Assembly (NCBI RefSeq): GCF_001305675.1
Contig: NZ_CP011853.1
Location: 2,914,001 to 2,978,000, forward strand
Reading direction: 5' to 3'
Length of the DNA stretch: 64,000 nt
From: Gordonia phthalatica
Lineage (GTDB): Bacteria > Actinomycetota > Actinomycetes > Mycobacteriales > Mycobacteriaceae
The notes under the pieces were generated by a model. It was not told the origin of the DNA. It saw only the letters and a program-made list of their open reading frames with translations, and did no database searches. A program made the position numbers and the translations under genes. Positions 18,067 to 26,385 of the stretch are shown here, piece after piece; the stretch's first letter is position 1; every line of letters begins with the position of its first letter.

Positions 18067-19227
18067 ATGACCACCGCGACGGACCGCCGACATCTCTGGA
18101 TCGTCCTCACGGTCCTGTTCACGGTCGGCTGGGCGACGAATCACTTCGTCGCGATGATGCCCGTCCTGCACGACCGCAACGGCATCAGCGACGCCGCCCT
18201 CGAAGCCGCGTTCGGGATCTACGCCGTCGGCCTGCTTCCCGGATTGTTGACGGGCGGCGGGATCTCCGACCGCGTCGGTCGCAAGCCGATCGTTCTACCC
18301 GGCGCGGCGGGTGCCGCCTTCGGCAACCTGCTGATGCTGGTCTGGCACACCGAGCCCGGCGTGCTGGTGGGGCGGTTCGCCGTCGGTCTCGGCGTCGGTC
18401 TGGCCGTCAGTGCCGGCACCGCGTGGTGCGCCGATCTGGGCGGCAAGCGCGGCACCGTGTTCGCGGGCGCCGTGTTGACGTCCGGTTTCGCGGCGGGTCC
18501 GCTGGCCTCCGGGTTGATCGCGCAGTTCACCGACAGCGTCGCGGTCCTCGCGCCGTTCACCGTGACCGTGGTGATGTCGCTGTTGGCTGTCGCCGCGGGG
18601 CTCACCGTCCCGAACGTCCGCCGCACGGTGACGCACGACGACCATCTCGTCGACTCCGGCACCGTCCGGAGCCTGGCTCGCGCCCTGTGGACCGGCATCC
18701 CGATGTCGCTGTGGGTGTTCTCGGCGATCACCCTGTCGATCGTGACGATGGCCGGTCGGATGACCGCCTTCAGCGGCCCGTGGGTGCCGGGTGTCGCCGC
18801 GGTCCTGTCGCTGGGGTCGGGTGTGGTGACGCAGGTGATCGCACGCCGCAGCATGTGGGGACCGCGAGCCGGTATCGGCGGCGCGCTCCTGGTGGCCGCC
18901 GGGCTGATCACGATGGCCGTCGCCGGTTCGGATCCGAGCCCGCTGCAGTTCATCGTCGCGTCGGTGCTGCTCGGCAGCGGCTACGGCCTCTGCCTCCGCG
19001 AGGGTCTGCTCGACGTCGAGACCTATGCTCCCGCCGCGAAGCGCGGCCTGGCGATCGGCGTGTTCTACGTTGGAACGTATCTGGGCTTCGGGCTGCCGCT
19101 GGTCCTCCGCGGTCTGGCGCCGTCGTTCGGCATCGTGGCGCCGATGATCGTGCTGGCGCTGATGGCCGTCGCGTCGGCCGCGATCCGCGGCGTCCAGCTG
19201 CGGACCGGCGTCCTCGACGGACGGTAA
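18067..19227 (+). CDS. Major facilitator superfamily transporter
   Basis: This 386-residue protein has 12 predicted transmembrane helices and the MFS loop 2-3 signature GGGISDRVGRKPIV at about residues 59-72. The helix pattern is that of sugar-phosphate/drug type antiporters of the actinobacteria. The substrate is unknown, and no local enzyme gives a clear hint. The start codon follows GAGGA. The downstream mono-cluster ferredoxin-like gene is convergent and ends 2 bp away. Confidence 0.85.
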   Translation: MTTATDRRHLWIVLTVLFTVGWATNHFVAMMPVLHDRNGISDAALEAAFGIYAVGLLPGLLTGGGISDRVGRKPIVLPGAAGAAFGNLLMLVWHTEPGVLVGRFAVGLGVGLAVSAGTAWCADLGGKRGTVFAGAVLTSGFAAGPLASGLIAQFTDSVAVLAPFTVTVVMSLLAVAAGLTVPNVRRTVTHDDHLVDSGTVRSLARALWTGIPMSLWVFSAITLSIVTMAGRMTAFSGPWVPGVAAVLSLGSGVVTQVIARRSMWGPRAGIGGALLVAAGLITMAVAGSDPSPLQFIVASVLLGSGYGLCLREGLLDVETYAPAAKRGLAIGVFYVGTYLGFGLPLVLRGLAPSFGIVAPMIVLALMAVASAAIRGVQLRTGVLDGR

Positions 19228-19228
19228 G

Positions 19229-19477
19229 TCAGTTCGGCGCGGTCCGCGTGCGACCGTCGTCGGTGCGGTAGCTGAGCGCATAGCTCGGGCACCGGTCGAT
19301 CACCGTCACGAGGTCCTCGACGCTCGCCTCTTCCGGAGTGATCCACGGCCGCTTCTTCGGGTCGAAGACGCCCGGCAGCCCCATGACGCATTCGCGCGCG
19401 TGCTGGCAGCGCGTCGCCTCCCACGTGACGACGATGCCCGGCACCGGGTATTCCTTGATCGATTCCGACTCAGCCAT
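19229..19477 (-). CDS. YjdI-like (4Fe-4S) mono-cluster protein
   Basis: This 82-residue protein matches the short Fer4_19/YjdI family. It has C24 in the segment TRCQHARECVMG, with a second Cys six residues later, and PWITPEEASVEDLVTVIDRCPSYAL with a further Cys. The three visible cysteines and the conserved W/P context suggest one small Fe-S cluster. Homologues often sit beside acetyltransferase or oxidoreductase genes, but none is present here. It is probably an electron carrier or sensor; the partner is unknown. Confidence 0.8.
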   Translation of the reverse strand: MAESESIKEYPVPGIVVTWEATRCQHARECVMGLPGVFDPKKRPWITPEEASVEDLVTVIDRCPSYALSYRTDDGRTRTAPN

Positions 19478-19529
19478 GTCTGTGTCCTTCCCCCGAGGCG
19501 GGCGCGTGCCCCGACTATAGGGACCCGCG

Positions 19530-19580
19530 AAGACTTGCGTATGGATTCGTACCTCCCAGCGACGATTTCATACGCAAATC
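19530..19580. terminator. Stem-loop with imperfect 13-bp arms
   Basis: GACTTGCGTATGG pairs with the reverse complement of TCATACGCAAATC (11 of 13), enclosing a loop of about 22 nt that itself holds TCGT/ACGA. It lies just past the stop of the DUF3761 gene and upstream of the Fe-S protein start, so a terminator or a dispersed palindromic unit are both possible. Confidence 0.4.
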
Positions 19581-19588
19581 CAGTCGAC

Positions 19589-20227
19589 TCAGTACAACCA
19601 GGTCGCGACGCCGTTGTGACCCGAGCACGCTCCTCGCCCAGTCCGTGAGTCGTGCGTCCCATCGTTGCAGATGGCACCGGTGCGACCGTTGGAACCAGGG
19701 TTCGCTGGAGGCGTGTACGCGGGCGGCGTGTACTCGGGGGTCGGCGTCTCGTACACGGGGGCCGGGCGCGGAGTGTGCGTCGTGCGCGGCGCAGGCGCCG
19801 GACGCCCCGTGGTTGTGACGTCGACGGTCTTCGTCACCGTCGCCGTGTGAGTGGTGGTCGACGTGGGCTTGGACGTCGTCGTGCTCTTCGACGTGGTGGG
19901 ACGCTTCGACGACGTCGTGGTCGAGGTTGTCGGCTGCGAGGTGGACGCCGTCGTGGCGAGCAGCGGAGTGACCTTGTCGACCGGCTCCTCTGCGGGCTTC
20001 GGTGACAGTGCGCCGCCGATGAAGAGCAGCACCACGGCGATCGGTGTCGCGATCTTCCAGGTCAGGAACCGCCAGACGATTGCAGCCCCGGCGAACGCGA
20101 AGGCCAGTCCGATCAGGACGCCACCGAAGCCGCTTCCCGCGGGGATCGATGCGATCGCACCGATCGCACCGAAGGCCAGCAGCACCCAGCCGATGACCGT
20201 CACGATGCGATTCTTCGGCGCGGGCAC
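19589..20227 (-). CDS. Membrane protein with C-terminal DUF3761 domain
   Basis: The 212-residue reading from the GTG at 20227 shows three predicted transmembrane helices in the first 75 residues. A long Thr/Ser/Lys-rich linker (about 90-140), a Pro-rich segment and a C-terminal DUF3761 motif follow (AICNDGTHDSRTGRGACSGH, two Cys). The linker and final domain are probably extracytoplasmic. The frame stays open upstream and encodes TNPFQSSPAPYDPAPT, which looks like genuine coding sequence. The true start may therefore be upstream at a codon I cannot identify. Function unknown. Confidence 0.75.
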   Translation of the reverse strand: MPAPKNRIVTVIGWVLLAFGAIGAIASIPAGSGFGGVLIGLAFAFAGAAIVWRFLTWKIATPIAVVLLFIGGALSPKPAEEPVDKVTPLLATTASTSQPTTSTTTSSKRPTTSKSTTTSKPTSTTTHTATVTKTVDVTTTGRPAPAPRTTHTPRPAPVYETPTPEYTPPAYTPPANPGSNGRTGAICNDGTHDSRTGRGACSGHNGVATWLY

Positions 20228-20335
20228 AGCCGTCGGAGCCGGATCGTACGGGGCGGGCGAGGATTGAAACGGGTTCGTCGCCGGAGAATCTTCGCACCGA
20301 CGACCTCGTATCGATCGTTCGAGCGATAGACCTCG

Positions 20336-21637
20336 TCAGCCCAGCGTCGCCTGCACGTCGGCGCCGGAACGGTCGAGCCGTTCCAGCCGCCCCTCGGTCA
20401 TCGACGCGATCTGGTCGACGACGACGCGCATGCGCTCATCGTCGTCGGTCGCCTGCTTCCAGCGGACGGCGAACATGTGATCCAGCCCGCCCGGCGCGGT
20501 GACCAGGAGCATCTCGGCGACGCGATGGATGCGCTCGCGCTGGCGGTCCTGCTTGGCGCGGTGGCGGGAGTCGGAGAAGATGAAGCGCAGGGCGAGGGTC
20601 TTCAACACGGCGACTTCCGCGGCGACGTCGTCGGGCACCGACAGGTCGGCGTCGTAGCGACGGAGCGGTCGTTGCCCTTCGACAGCGCGGGTATGGGTGA
20701 CGGCGGTGGTCGCGAACCGGCCGATCAGCTCGCTGGTCAGTCGCTTGAGCCGCACGTGTGCGTCGAGCGAGCCGTCGAACGCCCCGAGCGACGCGAAGAT
20801 CTCCATCGCCGAGAGACGCTGGGCGGCGTCGACGAGTGGTTCGGACGTCAAGCCACTGAAATAGTGCATGCCGAGTTCGGCGAGGGCTCGTTGATCATCG
20901 GGCGACGACAGCTGCCGCAGATCGATTCGACCACCGATGACACCGTCCTCCAGATCGTGGACGGAGTAGGCGACGTCGTCGGACCAGTCCATCACCTGCG
21001 TCTCCAGCGGCCGCTTCCCCTCGGGAGCGCCGTCGCGCACCCACGCGAGCGCGGGCTCGTCCTCGATGTAGGCGCCGTACTTGGTGCCGGGCGCCTTGCG
21101 CGACCACGGGTACTTCAGCGTCGCGTCGAGCGAGGCCCGGGTCAGGTTGAGTCCGGCGCTGGTGCCGTCGGCATGGAGGATCTTCGGTTCCAGCGAGGTC
21201 AGGATGCGCAGGTTCTGGGCGTTGCCCTCGAATCCGCCGTGCTCACGCGCCACCTCTTCCAGGGCGCGCTCCCCGTTGTGCCCGTACGGCGGGTGCCCGA
21301 TGTCGTGGGCCAGGCCCGCCAGTTCGACGAGGTCGGGGTCGCAGCCCAGACCGATCGCGATGCCGCGACCGATCTGGCCCACTTCCAGCGAATGGGTCAA
21401 ACGCGTGCGCGGGTTGTCGCCCTCGCGGGGGCCGACGACCTGCGTCTTGTCAGCGAGCCTCCGGAGCGCCGCACTGTGCAGAACACGCGCGCGGTCGCGG
21501 GAGAAGTCACTGCGGTGATCGGCCTCCGGGTTGTCCCGGGTGGCGAGCTTCTGCCCTTCGACGACCATCCGTTCGGTGTCGTGGGCGTCGTACATCGCCA
21601 CCGCGGGGTCGCCCGCGGCTCGATCGGAGTCGGTCAA
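20336..21637 (-). CDS. dgt: Deoxyguanosinetriphosphate triphosphohydrolase-like protein
   Basis: This 433-residue HD-domain dNTPase hydrolyses dNTPs to deoxynucleoside and triphosphate. Motifs seen are RDRARVLHSAALRRLADKTQV, RLTHSLEVGQIGR with the first His, and LAHDIGHPPYGHNGE, the HD metal site. The TTG at 21637 follows immediately after the cold-shock gene stop (TAGTTG), implying coupling. The GTG/ATG before MYDAHDTERMV is a shorter alternative start closer to mycobacterial homologues. Gene position agrees with the M. tuberculosis order. No truncation. Confidence 0.9.
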   Translation of the reverse strand: MTDSDRAAGDPAVAMYDAHDTERMVVEGQKLATRDNPEADHRSDFSRDRARVLHSAALRRLADKTQVVGPREGDNPRTRLTHSLEVGQIGRGIAIGLGCDPDLVELAGLAHDIGHPPYGHNGERALEEVAREHGGFEGNAQNLRILTSLEPKILHADGTSAGLNLTRASLDATLKYPWSRKAPGTKYGAYIEDEPALAWVRDGAPEGKRPLETQVMDWSDDVAYSVHDLEDGVIGGRIDLRQLSSPDDQRALAELGMHYFSGLTSEPLVDAAQRLSAMEIFASLGAFDGSLDAHVRLKRLTSELIGRFATTAVTHTRAVEGQRPLRRYDADLSVPDDVAAEVAVLKTLALRFIFSDSRHRAKQDRQRERIHRVAEMLLVTAPGGLDHMFAVRWKQATDDDERMRVVVDQIASMTEGRLERLDRSGADVQATLG

Positions 21638-22129
21638 CTATTCGGACCAACCGCGCTGCGACGCGAGGTCGAGGATGCCGGCGCGAACCGCGAGGATCTG
21701 ACGTGCGGTCAGATCGGGGGCCGCGTCGAGCAGGAGTTCGGTGATCTCGTTCGAGAGGCGGCCGCCGCTGCGCGGGCGACGCGGGCCGCGGTCGTCACGG
21801 CGGTCGTCACGACGACGATCGTCGCGGCGGTCGTGACGATCGTGGCGGTCGCCGAAGCGGCCGCGGCTGTCGTCGCGACGATGCGCGCGCTCCGCGGCGG
21901 GCGACTCGCCCTCCGGAGCCTCCTTGGTCACCTTGACGTTGAGGGCCTTGGAACCCCGATCGGTGTCCTCCACCTCGAACTCGACCTCGGCACCCGGACG
22001 GAGCAGGCTCTCGTCGATACCCACGTCGTTGATGTGCAGGAAGACGTCGTCTCCGCCCTCCGAGGGCGCGAGGAATCCGAAACCACGGTTGGTATCGAAA
22101 TGCACAACCTTGCCGCTGACAGCCACCAC
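21638..22129 (-). CDS. Cold-shock domain protein with charged linker
   Basis: This protein is about 163 residues from the GTG at 22129; the second GTG at 22126 is equally plausible. The N-terminal cold-shock domain is intact, with KVVHFDTNRGFGFLAP (RNP1-like) and DVFLHINDV (RNP2-like). A highly charged Arg/Asp/His linker with repeated RRDDR units (about 78-118) follows, then a helical C-terminal segment ending ILDLASQRGWSE. The single-stranded RNA/DNA-binding domain is well known; the linker and tail make it much longer than classical Csp proteins. It is directly upstream of dgt on the same strand. Confidence 0.85.
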   Translation of the reverse strand: MVAVSGKVVHFDTNRGFGFLAPSEGGDDVFLHINDVGIDESLLRPGAEVEFEVEDTDRGSKALNVKVTKEAPEGESPAAERAHRRDDSRGRFGDRHDRHDRRDDRRRDDRRDDRGPRRPRSGGRLSNEITELLLDAAPDLTARQILAVRAGILDLASQRGWSE

Positions 22130-22301
22130 AAACTCTCTCTCTACAAGCACGCCCACATCGCGAACCCCTTGCCCGCGCGACGAACTCTGTCCACAACTAT
22201 GCCTCATCAGGCGTGGCAGACCCACCTGAAATGCCTGGTCGTGATCGGAATTTCAATCAGGAGGCCGCAGCGACGGCCATCGCGCGTGCGGAAGAGACGG
22301 C

Positions 22302-22336
22302 TTCGGCCCCCGCTCGGATCACGAACGGGGGCCGAA
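22302..22336 (-). terminator. Strong stem-loop, likely terminator
   Basis: TTCGGCCCCCG and CGGGGGCCGAA form a perfect 11-bp stem around a 13-nt loop. No U-tract follows, as is usual in actinobacteria. It lies about 80 bp past the stop of the secreted-protein gene and upstream of the cold-shock gene. The rest of 22130-22414 shows nothing else I can support. Confidence 0.7.
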
Positions 22337-22414
22337 AGCACAGTGGAGGTTTACTCCGGCGAGACACTCTACTAGCCGGTAACTACGGTGGCCAATCGGG
22401 GTCCCTCAGGCCTG

Positions 22415-23152
22415 CTACTTGGTCGTGGCGATACCCAGCGACGGGAAGAAGAAGCAGGTGGCGTCACCCTTCTTGATGGTGCCGTAGATGGCGGAAAGAA
22501 CTGTGCCGGAACCGGTCTCGACCAGGCCACCGCGGACGCCGTTCGACGGGAGCGCATCGAGAACCGGCTTCAGCGCCTTCTCGGCTGCTGCCTTCGCCAG
22601 CGGTCCCGAGAGGAGCGGGATCTTCGCTTCCTCGATCCGCTTGGTCAATGCCTTGACCAGAGTGTCGGCGAGACCGTCCATCGGCTCACCGATGTTGCCT
22701 TGGAAGGTGTTGACGTTGAACCACGCCACCTGCATGCCCGACTTGCTGCCGGTGTCGTCGAAGGTGCCGACCGGAACGAAGCCGTAGAGGACCTCACCCT
22801 TCTTCACGGCATTCAGATCAATCCCACCGATGGTCACATCGCCGACCAGCGGTGTGTTCGGACCGGGCATCGCGCCCCCGAGGGCCGGCGCCAGGGTGAA
22901 GTCGGTGCACGCGCCGAGAGTCGGCGTGAAGGGTGTGATCTTCAGTTTCTCCAACAGCGCGTTCGCTGCGGCGATGCCGTCGATGACGCCGGCTGCGTCA
23001 GTCGGCTTAATGTTGTCGAGTGCGGTCTTCGCGGCGAGCGCCTGACCGGTCGGAGCCGCGGGCGCGGCCTGGGCGGCCGGTGCGACCGCGCCGCCGAGCA
23101 GGGCGGCCGATGCGACGACGGATGCGAGTGCGAGACGAATCTTGCCGGTCAA
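22415..23152 (-). CDS. Secreted protein of unknown function
   Basis: This 245-residue protein has a clear Sec signal peptide: KIR, then LALASVVASAALLGG, with AQA cleavage near residue 29. The mature region is Ala-rich with two cysteines (GACTDF, DATCFF) that could form a disulfide. The TTG at 23152 is the chosen start because GGAGG lies 6 bp upstream; no better start exists before the signal peptide. No enzyme motif or named domain is recognised. Its 5' leader holds a 9-bp inverted repeat flanking the Shine-Dalgarno region. Confidence 0.75.
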   Translation of the reverse strand: MTGKIRLALASVVASAALLGGAVAPAAQAAPAAPTGQALAAKTALDNIKPTDAAGVIDGIAAANALLEKLKITPFTPTLGACTDFTLAPALGGAMPGPNTPLVGDVTIGGIDLNAVKKGEVLYGFVPVGTFDDTGSKSGMQVAWFNVNTFQGNIGEPMDGLADTLVKALTKRIEEAKIPLLSGPLAKAAAEKALKPVLDALPSNGVRGGLVETGSGTVLSAIYGTIKKGDATCFFFPSLGIATTK

Positions 23153-23168
23153 GACAACCTCCGGGTAT

Positions 23169-23217
23169 AGACATACTGAAGTGACAGTTGTTGCTGTTGT
23201 TTTGTATGAGTATGTCT
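23169..23217. promoter_or_regulatory. Inverted repeat in leader of secreted-protein gene
   Basis: AGACATACT (23169-23177) and AGTATGTCT (23209-23217) are a perfect 9-bp inverted pair 31 bp apart. The nearer arm lies only a few bases from the GGAGG ribosome-binding site of the secreted-protein gene. The spacing suits a DNA looping or dimer site, or an mRNA hairpin affecting translation. AT-rich sequence between the arms stands out. Confidence 0.4.
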
Positions 23218-23300
23218 GGAGATTCGCGCGTTACCACTTTCTGAGACCAACCTGAGACCGACACGCCGACCGACTCCACCGAGACGGAGGCACGAAAGCG

Positions 23301-23337
23301 GCGACGGACCTCTGCTCTTACGTCAGAGATCCGCCGC
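23301..23337 (-). terminator. Imperfect hairpin after GlsB-type gene
   Basis: GCGACGGACCTCTG pairs with CAGAGATCCGCCGC (12 of 14, the two exceptions being G-U type), with a 9-nt loop. It begins about 20 bp past the stop of the gene at 23356 and fits a terminator. Confidence 0.6.
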
Positions 23338-23355
23338 CTTCGAATTCCCCCAGCA

Positions 23356-23667
23356 TCAATTACCGGAGGATTTGCCCTTCACCTTCCCGACGATCCACAG
23401 CAGGATCACCGAACCGAGGATCGCGGTGAACAGCGTGAACCACCAGCCGCCCTCCGCAGTGTTGAACCAGAAGCTCAAGATGAACCCGCCGAGGAAGGCG
23501 CCGATGATGCCGATGACGATGTTCATGAAGAAGCCGGAACCGCTGCCCTTCACGATCTTCCCGGCGATGAATCCCGCAATGGCGCCGATCACGACGTACG
23601 CGATCCAGCCGACGCTGGTCAGCGTCGTCGACCGTGCGAGAACCTCGCTCGCGATGGTGACATCCAT
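23356..23667 (-). CDS. GlsB/YeaQ/YmgE-family membrane stress protein
   Basis: This 103-residue protein has three predicted transmembrane helices and the family pattern IGAIAGFIAGKIVKGSGSGFF, followed by IVIGIIGAFLGGF. Known family members are stress- or stationary-phase-induced small membrane proteins whose function is unclear. The start is supported by GGAGAAGGGGAGGG just before the ATG. The N-terminal 17 residues extend beyond the usual family start, so a later start is possible. Confidence 0.85.
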   Translation of the reverse strand: MDVTIASEVLARSTTLTSVGWIAYVVIGAIAGFIAGKIVKGSGSGFFMNIVIGIIGAFLGGFILSFWFNTAEGGWWFTLFTAILGSVILLWIVGKVKGKSSGN

Positions 23668-23862
23668 GAAACCCTCCCCTTCTCCGCTGTGTCGGTCGCC
23701 TCACACTACGACTATCGGCGTCGTCATTTGAACAGATGGCGGAATGCGTTACCGCGACGCAATCGAAGCTCCACAGAGCGGACACGGTGGTGCGCAACAT
23801 CGCGCCACGATCCCCAAGTCGATCGCGCCGACGCAAGCATCTCGTGGCATAGTGAGGACAAA

Positions 23863-23876
23863 TGAAACATGTTCTA
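23863..23876. promoter_or_regulatory. KstR-type operator upstream of alpha/beta hydrolase
   Basis: TGAAACATGTTCTA is an exact match to TnnAACnnGTTnnA, the consensus described for the TetR-family sterol regulator KstR of mycobacteria and rhodococci. It lies 35 bp before the ATG of the hydrolase gene, and the sequence GTTCTAGTTT that ends it is repeated at 26394-26403 near the WS/DGAT gene. Confidence 0.65.
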
Positions 23877-23910
23877 GTTTCCGGCGGGGGTCGGGGCAAA
23901 GGAGTCACCG

Positions 23911-24813
23911 ATGACTGAGGTTCGTAGCGAGTTGGGCACCAGGCTGCCGTCGCGCATCCGACTGCCGGAGGTCGACGTCCCCGACGGCCGCATGGTGGAC
24001 CTCCCAGGCCGCGGTACCACCTACGTCACCGACACCCCGGGTCCGACGCCGGACGCACCGCCGATCGTCCTTCTGCACGCATTGACCACGACGGGCCTGC
24101 TGACGTGGTTCCCGAGCATCCCGACCCTGGCGAAGAAGTTCCGCGTCATCACGCTCGACCAGCGCTGGCACGGCCGCGGCATCAAGTCCGACGAGTTCTC
24201 GCTCCGCGACTGCGCCGACGACGCCGTCGCCCTGCTCGACGTCCTCGGCATCGAGAAGGCGATGTTCGCCGGCTTCTCGATGGGTTCCCTGGTGGCGCAA
24301 CGTGTCTGGCGTCAGCATCCGGATCGTGTCGGCGGCCTGGTGCTGTGCGCGTCCACCGACATCTTCCAGAGCCGCCCCAGCGAACGCGCGTTCCACAACG
24401 GGATGGACAGCATCGTCTCGCGGATCCCCGGCTTCGGCTCACGCAAGCGCGCCGATCGGGTGCACGCGGCGCAGGTGGACCCCGCGGTCGACATCAACCG
24501 GTGGGCGCTCAGCGAGTTCCGCTCCACCTCCCCGATCGCCGTCGGCAAGGCCGTCGGCGTCATCGGTCGGCATCACACGCGTCCGTGGATCGGGCAGATC
24601 GACGTGCCGACCGCCGTCGTCGTGCCGCTGCACGACCGCGCGATCCCACCCGCCCGCCAGATGGCGATGGCCCGGCGCATCCCCGGCGCCACGCTGCACA
24701 CGGTGGACGCGGGGCACTCGTGCTGCGTGATGGACGCCGACAAGTTCGTGCCGGTGCTGGCGCAGGCGTGCAGCGAGGTCCTCGCGCGGTGGAAGGACCG
24801 AACGCAGGCCTGA
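23911..24813 (+). CDS. Alpha/beta-fold hydrolase
   Basis: This 300-residue serine hydrolase has the oxyanion HA motif in VLLHALTTTG (about residues 50-59), DQRWHGRG near 86, and the nucleophile elbow GFSMGS near 117-122. A catalytic acid is likely in VVPLHDRAIPP, and a final His in DAGHSC. Substrate unknown; lipid esters are a reasonable guess because the promoter carries a KstR-like site shared with the convergent WS/DGAT gene. Start ATG follows the operator by 35 bp. No truncation. Confidence 0.8.
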   Translation: MTEVRSELGTRLPSRIRLPEVDVPDGRMVDLPGRGTTYVTDTPGPTPDAPPIVLLHALTTTGLLTWFPSIPTLAKKFRVITLDQRWHGRGIKSDEFSLRDCADDAVALLDVLGIEKAMFAGFSMGSLVAQRVWRQHPDRVGGLVLCASTDIFQSRPSERAFHNGMDSIVSRIPGFGSRKRADRVHAAQVDPAVDINRWALSEFRSTSPIAVGKAVGVIGRHHTRPWIGQIDVPTAVVVPLHDRAIPPARQMAMARRIPGATLHTVDAGHSCCVMDADKFVPVLAQACSEVLARWKDRTQA

Positions 24814-24823
24814 CGCCTCAGAC

Positions 24824-24867
24824 GCGAGATCACCGCGGACTGGATGTTCCAGCCCGCGGCGATCTCG
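24824..24867. terminator. Bidirectional terminator hairpin
   Basis: A long stem with arms GCGAGATCACCGCGG and CCGCGGCGATCTCG (one mismatch) encloses a smaller CTGG/CCAG stem. It lies between two convergent genes, the alpha/beta hydrolase and the WS/DGAT, and would serve both. Confidence 0.75.
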
Positions 24868-24875
24868 ATGCGCTG

Positions 24876-24962
24876 CGCTTACTCGATCAGCATGGAGCGG
24901 CGTCGCTTACTCGGTCCCCGTGGGGGTCCGCTTACCCGACCCCCGTGGAGGGGCTGCGCTTA
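24876..24962. repeat. Degenerate tandem repeat at end of WS/DGAT gene
   Basis: The motif CGCTTAC recurs at 24876, 24904, 24929 and 24957, spaced 28, 25 and 28 bp, with similar GGTCCCCGTGGGGG-type sequence between. The last copy includes the WS/DGAT stop codon. It looks like a small duplication of the gene's 3' end that has decayed. Confidence 0.45.
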
Positions 24963-26363
24963 CGCCCCGACTTCCGCCTTCAAGTGCGCGAGTTCGCTCG
25001 GGAACTTGGCGACCAGCTTGTCGGGGTTCCGAACGCTCTGATCGCAGGCGATGATCCCGACGTGGATGACGCCGTTGTTCGACAGCACCGTGATGTTGAG
25101 GCCTGCGCCGTGGAAGACGGGGCCCAGCGGGTACATGCCGTCGATCCGGGCGCCCGCGAAGTACAGCGGGATGGGCGGGCCGGGCACGTTGGAGATGACG
25201 AGGTTGTGGATCACCGGATGCTTCTCGGCCAACCGCATGCCGGCGTAGGCACGCACGGCGAGACCGAAGGTGCGCGGCGCGGCGAACTCGGCCCAGTCCT
25301 GCAGGGTGTCCGCGGAGATCGCGTTGTGGTGCTCCTTGGCGTTCTTGTTCTCCTCCGCCATCGCCTTGAGCCGCTCCAGCGGATCGGCGATGTCGGTGCC
25401 GAGGTGGGTGAACAACGCCGAGACCTTATTGGCGCCGCCGTCATGCTTGGACTCCCCGCGCACCGACACCGGCACCGTCGCCAGCAACGACGACTCCGGC
25501 AGCTCGTCGCGGTCGGAGAGGTACTCGCGCAAGGCACCGCCCGCGATCGACAGGACGATGTCGTTGACGGTGGCGCCGGTGGCGCGTCGCACGGCCTTGA
25601 CGTCCTCGAGATCCATGTCTGCGGTCGCGATGACGCGGTCGCCCGTGATGGTGCCGTTGAACGACGTCCGCGGCGCGGTGAGCGGCGGTGCCATCGCGGT
25701 GCCGTGGCGGGCGCGTCCGATGGTCTCGGTGATGAGTCCGAGCGACGGCCCCAGCATCTTCGGGATGGTCAGCGGCCGGGCGAGAGTGTTGAGAACACCG
25801 CGGCCGAACAGTTCCAGCGAACCGGGGTCGCGACCGTCCATCTCCAGGACGTCGAGCGCCAGCGGCGGAGCGTCGGGCTCCAGGCTGCAGAGGTACGAGA
25901 TGAGGTTGGCACCGGACGCGCCGTCGACCGTCGCGTGATGCATCTTGGTGAAGACGACGAGCTTCTCGCGACCGTCGGAGTCGCGGTAGCCCTCGATGAC
26001 GTTCATCTCCCACAGCGGGCGACCGCGGTCCATCGGCAGTCCGGCGAGGTGTCCGCACATCTCCATGAGTTCGGCGTGCCCGGCCGGCTGCGGCAGCGCC
26101 ATGCGGTGCAGATGGTGGTCGACGCTGAAGTGGTCGTCGTGTACCCAGACGGGGTGGCCGAGGTCCAGGGGAACCCGGCGCACCTTGCGGGTGAACTGCG
26201 GGACCTTCCGCACGCGCTCGTCAAGCGTCGACCGCAGCGTGGCATACGAGTATCCACCCGGCATCGTGTCCGGATCCAACACCATCACCGCGCAGACGTG
26301 CATCAGCTGCGAGGGGGACTCCAAGTACAAAAAGCTCGCATCCAAGCCGCTCAATCTCTCCAT
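24960..26363 (-). CDS. Wax ester synthase/diacylglycerol acyltransferase
   Basis: This 467-residue WS/DGAT enzyme transfers acyl groups from acyl-CoA to alcohol or diacylglycerol, making storage lipids in actinobacteria. The catalytic motif HHATVDG lies near residue 143, and the start MERLSGLDASFLYLE is the canonical family N-terminus; hence the ATG at 26363 is chosen over the ATG at 26381. The C-terminal domain is complete (NVPGPPIPLYFAGA, the second conserved family block). A perfect KstR-type operator lies 23 bp upstream of the start codon. It is convergent with the alpha/beta hydrolase. Confidence 0.92.
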   Translation of the reverse strand: MERLSGLDASFLYLESPSQLMHVCAVMVLDPDTMPGGYSYATLRSTLDERVRKVPQFTRKVRRVPLDLGHPVWVHDDHFSVDHHLHRMALPQPAGHAELMEMCGHLAGLPMDRGRPLWEMNVIEGYRDSDGREKLVVFTKMHHATVDGASGANLISYLCSLEPDAPPLALDVLEMDGRDPGSLELFGRGVLNTLARPLTIPKMLGPSLGLITETIGRARHGTAMAPPLTAPRTSFNGTITGDRVIATADMDLEDVKAVRRATGATVNDIVLSIAGGALREYLSDRDELPESSLLATVPVSVRGESKHDGGANKVSALFTHLGTDIADPLERLKAMAEENKNAKEHHNAISADTLQDWAEFAAPRTFGLAVRAYAGMRLAEKHPVIHNLVISNVPGPPIPLYFAGARIDGMYPLGPVFHGAGLNITVLSNNGVIHVGIIACDQSVRNPDKLVAKFPSELAHLKAEVGA

Positions 26364-26385
26364 ACGAGCAGGATAGCGCATGAAT

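Noticed and set aside
13721..19564. Shared 14-mer ACCTCCCAGCGACG at 13721 and 19551
   Set aside because: A shared 14-mer is expected by chance in 64 kb of GC-rich DNA, and the flanks do not match.
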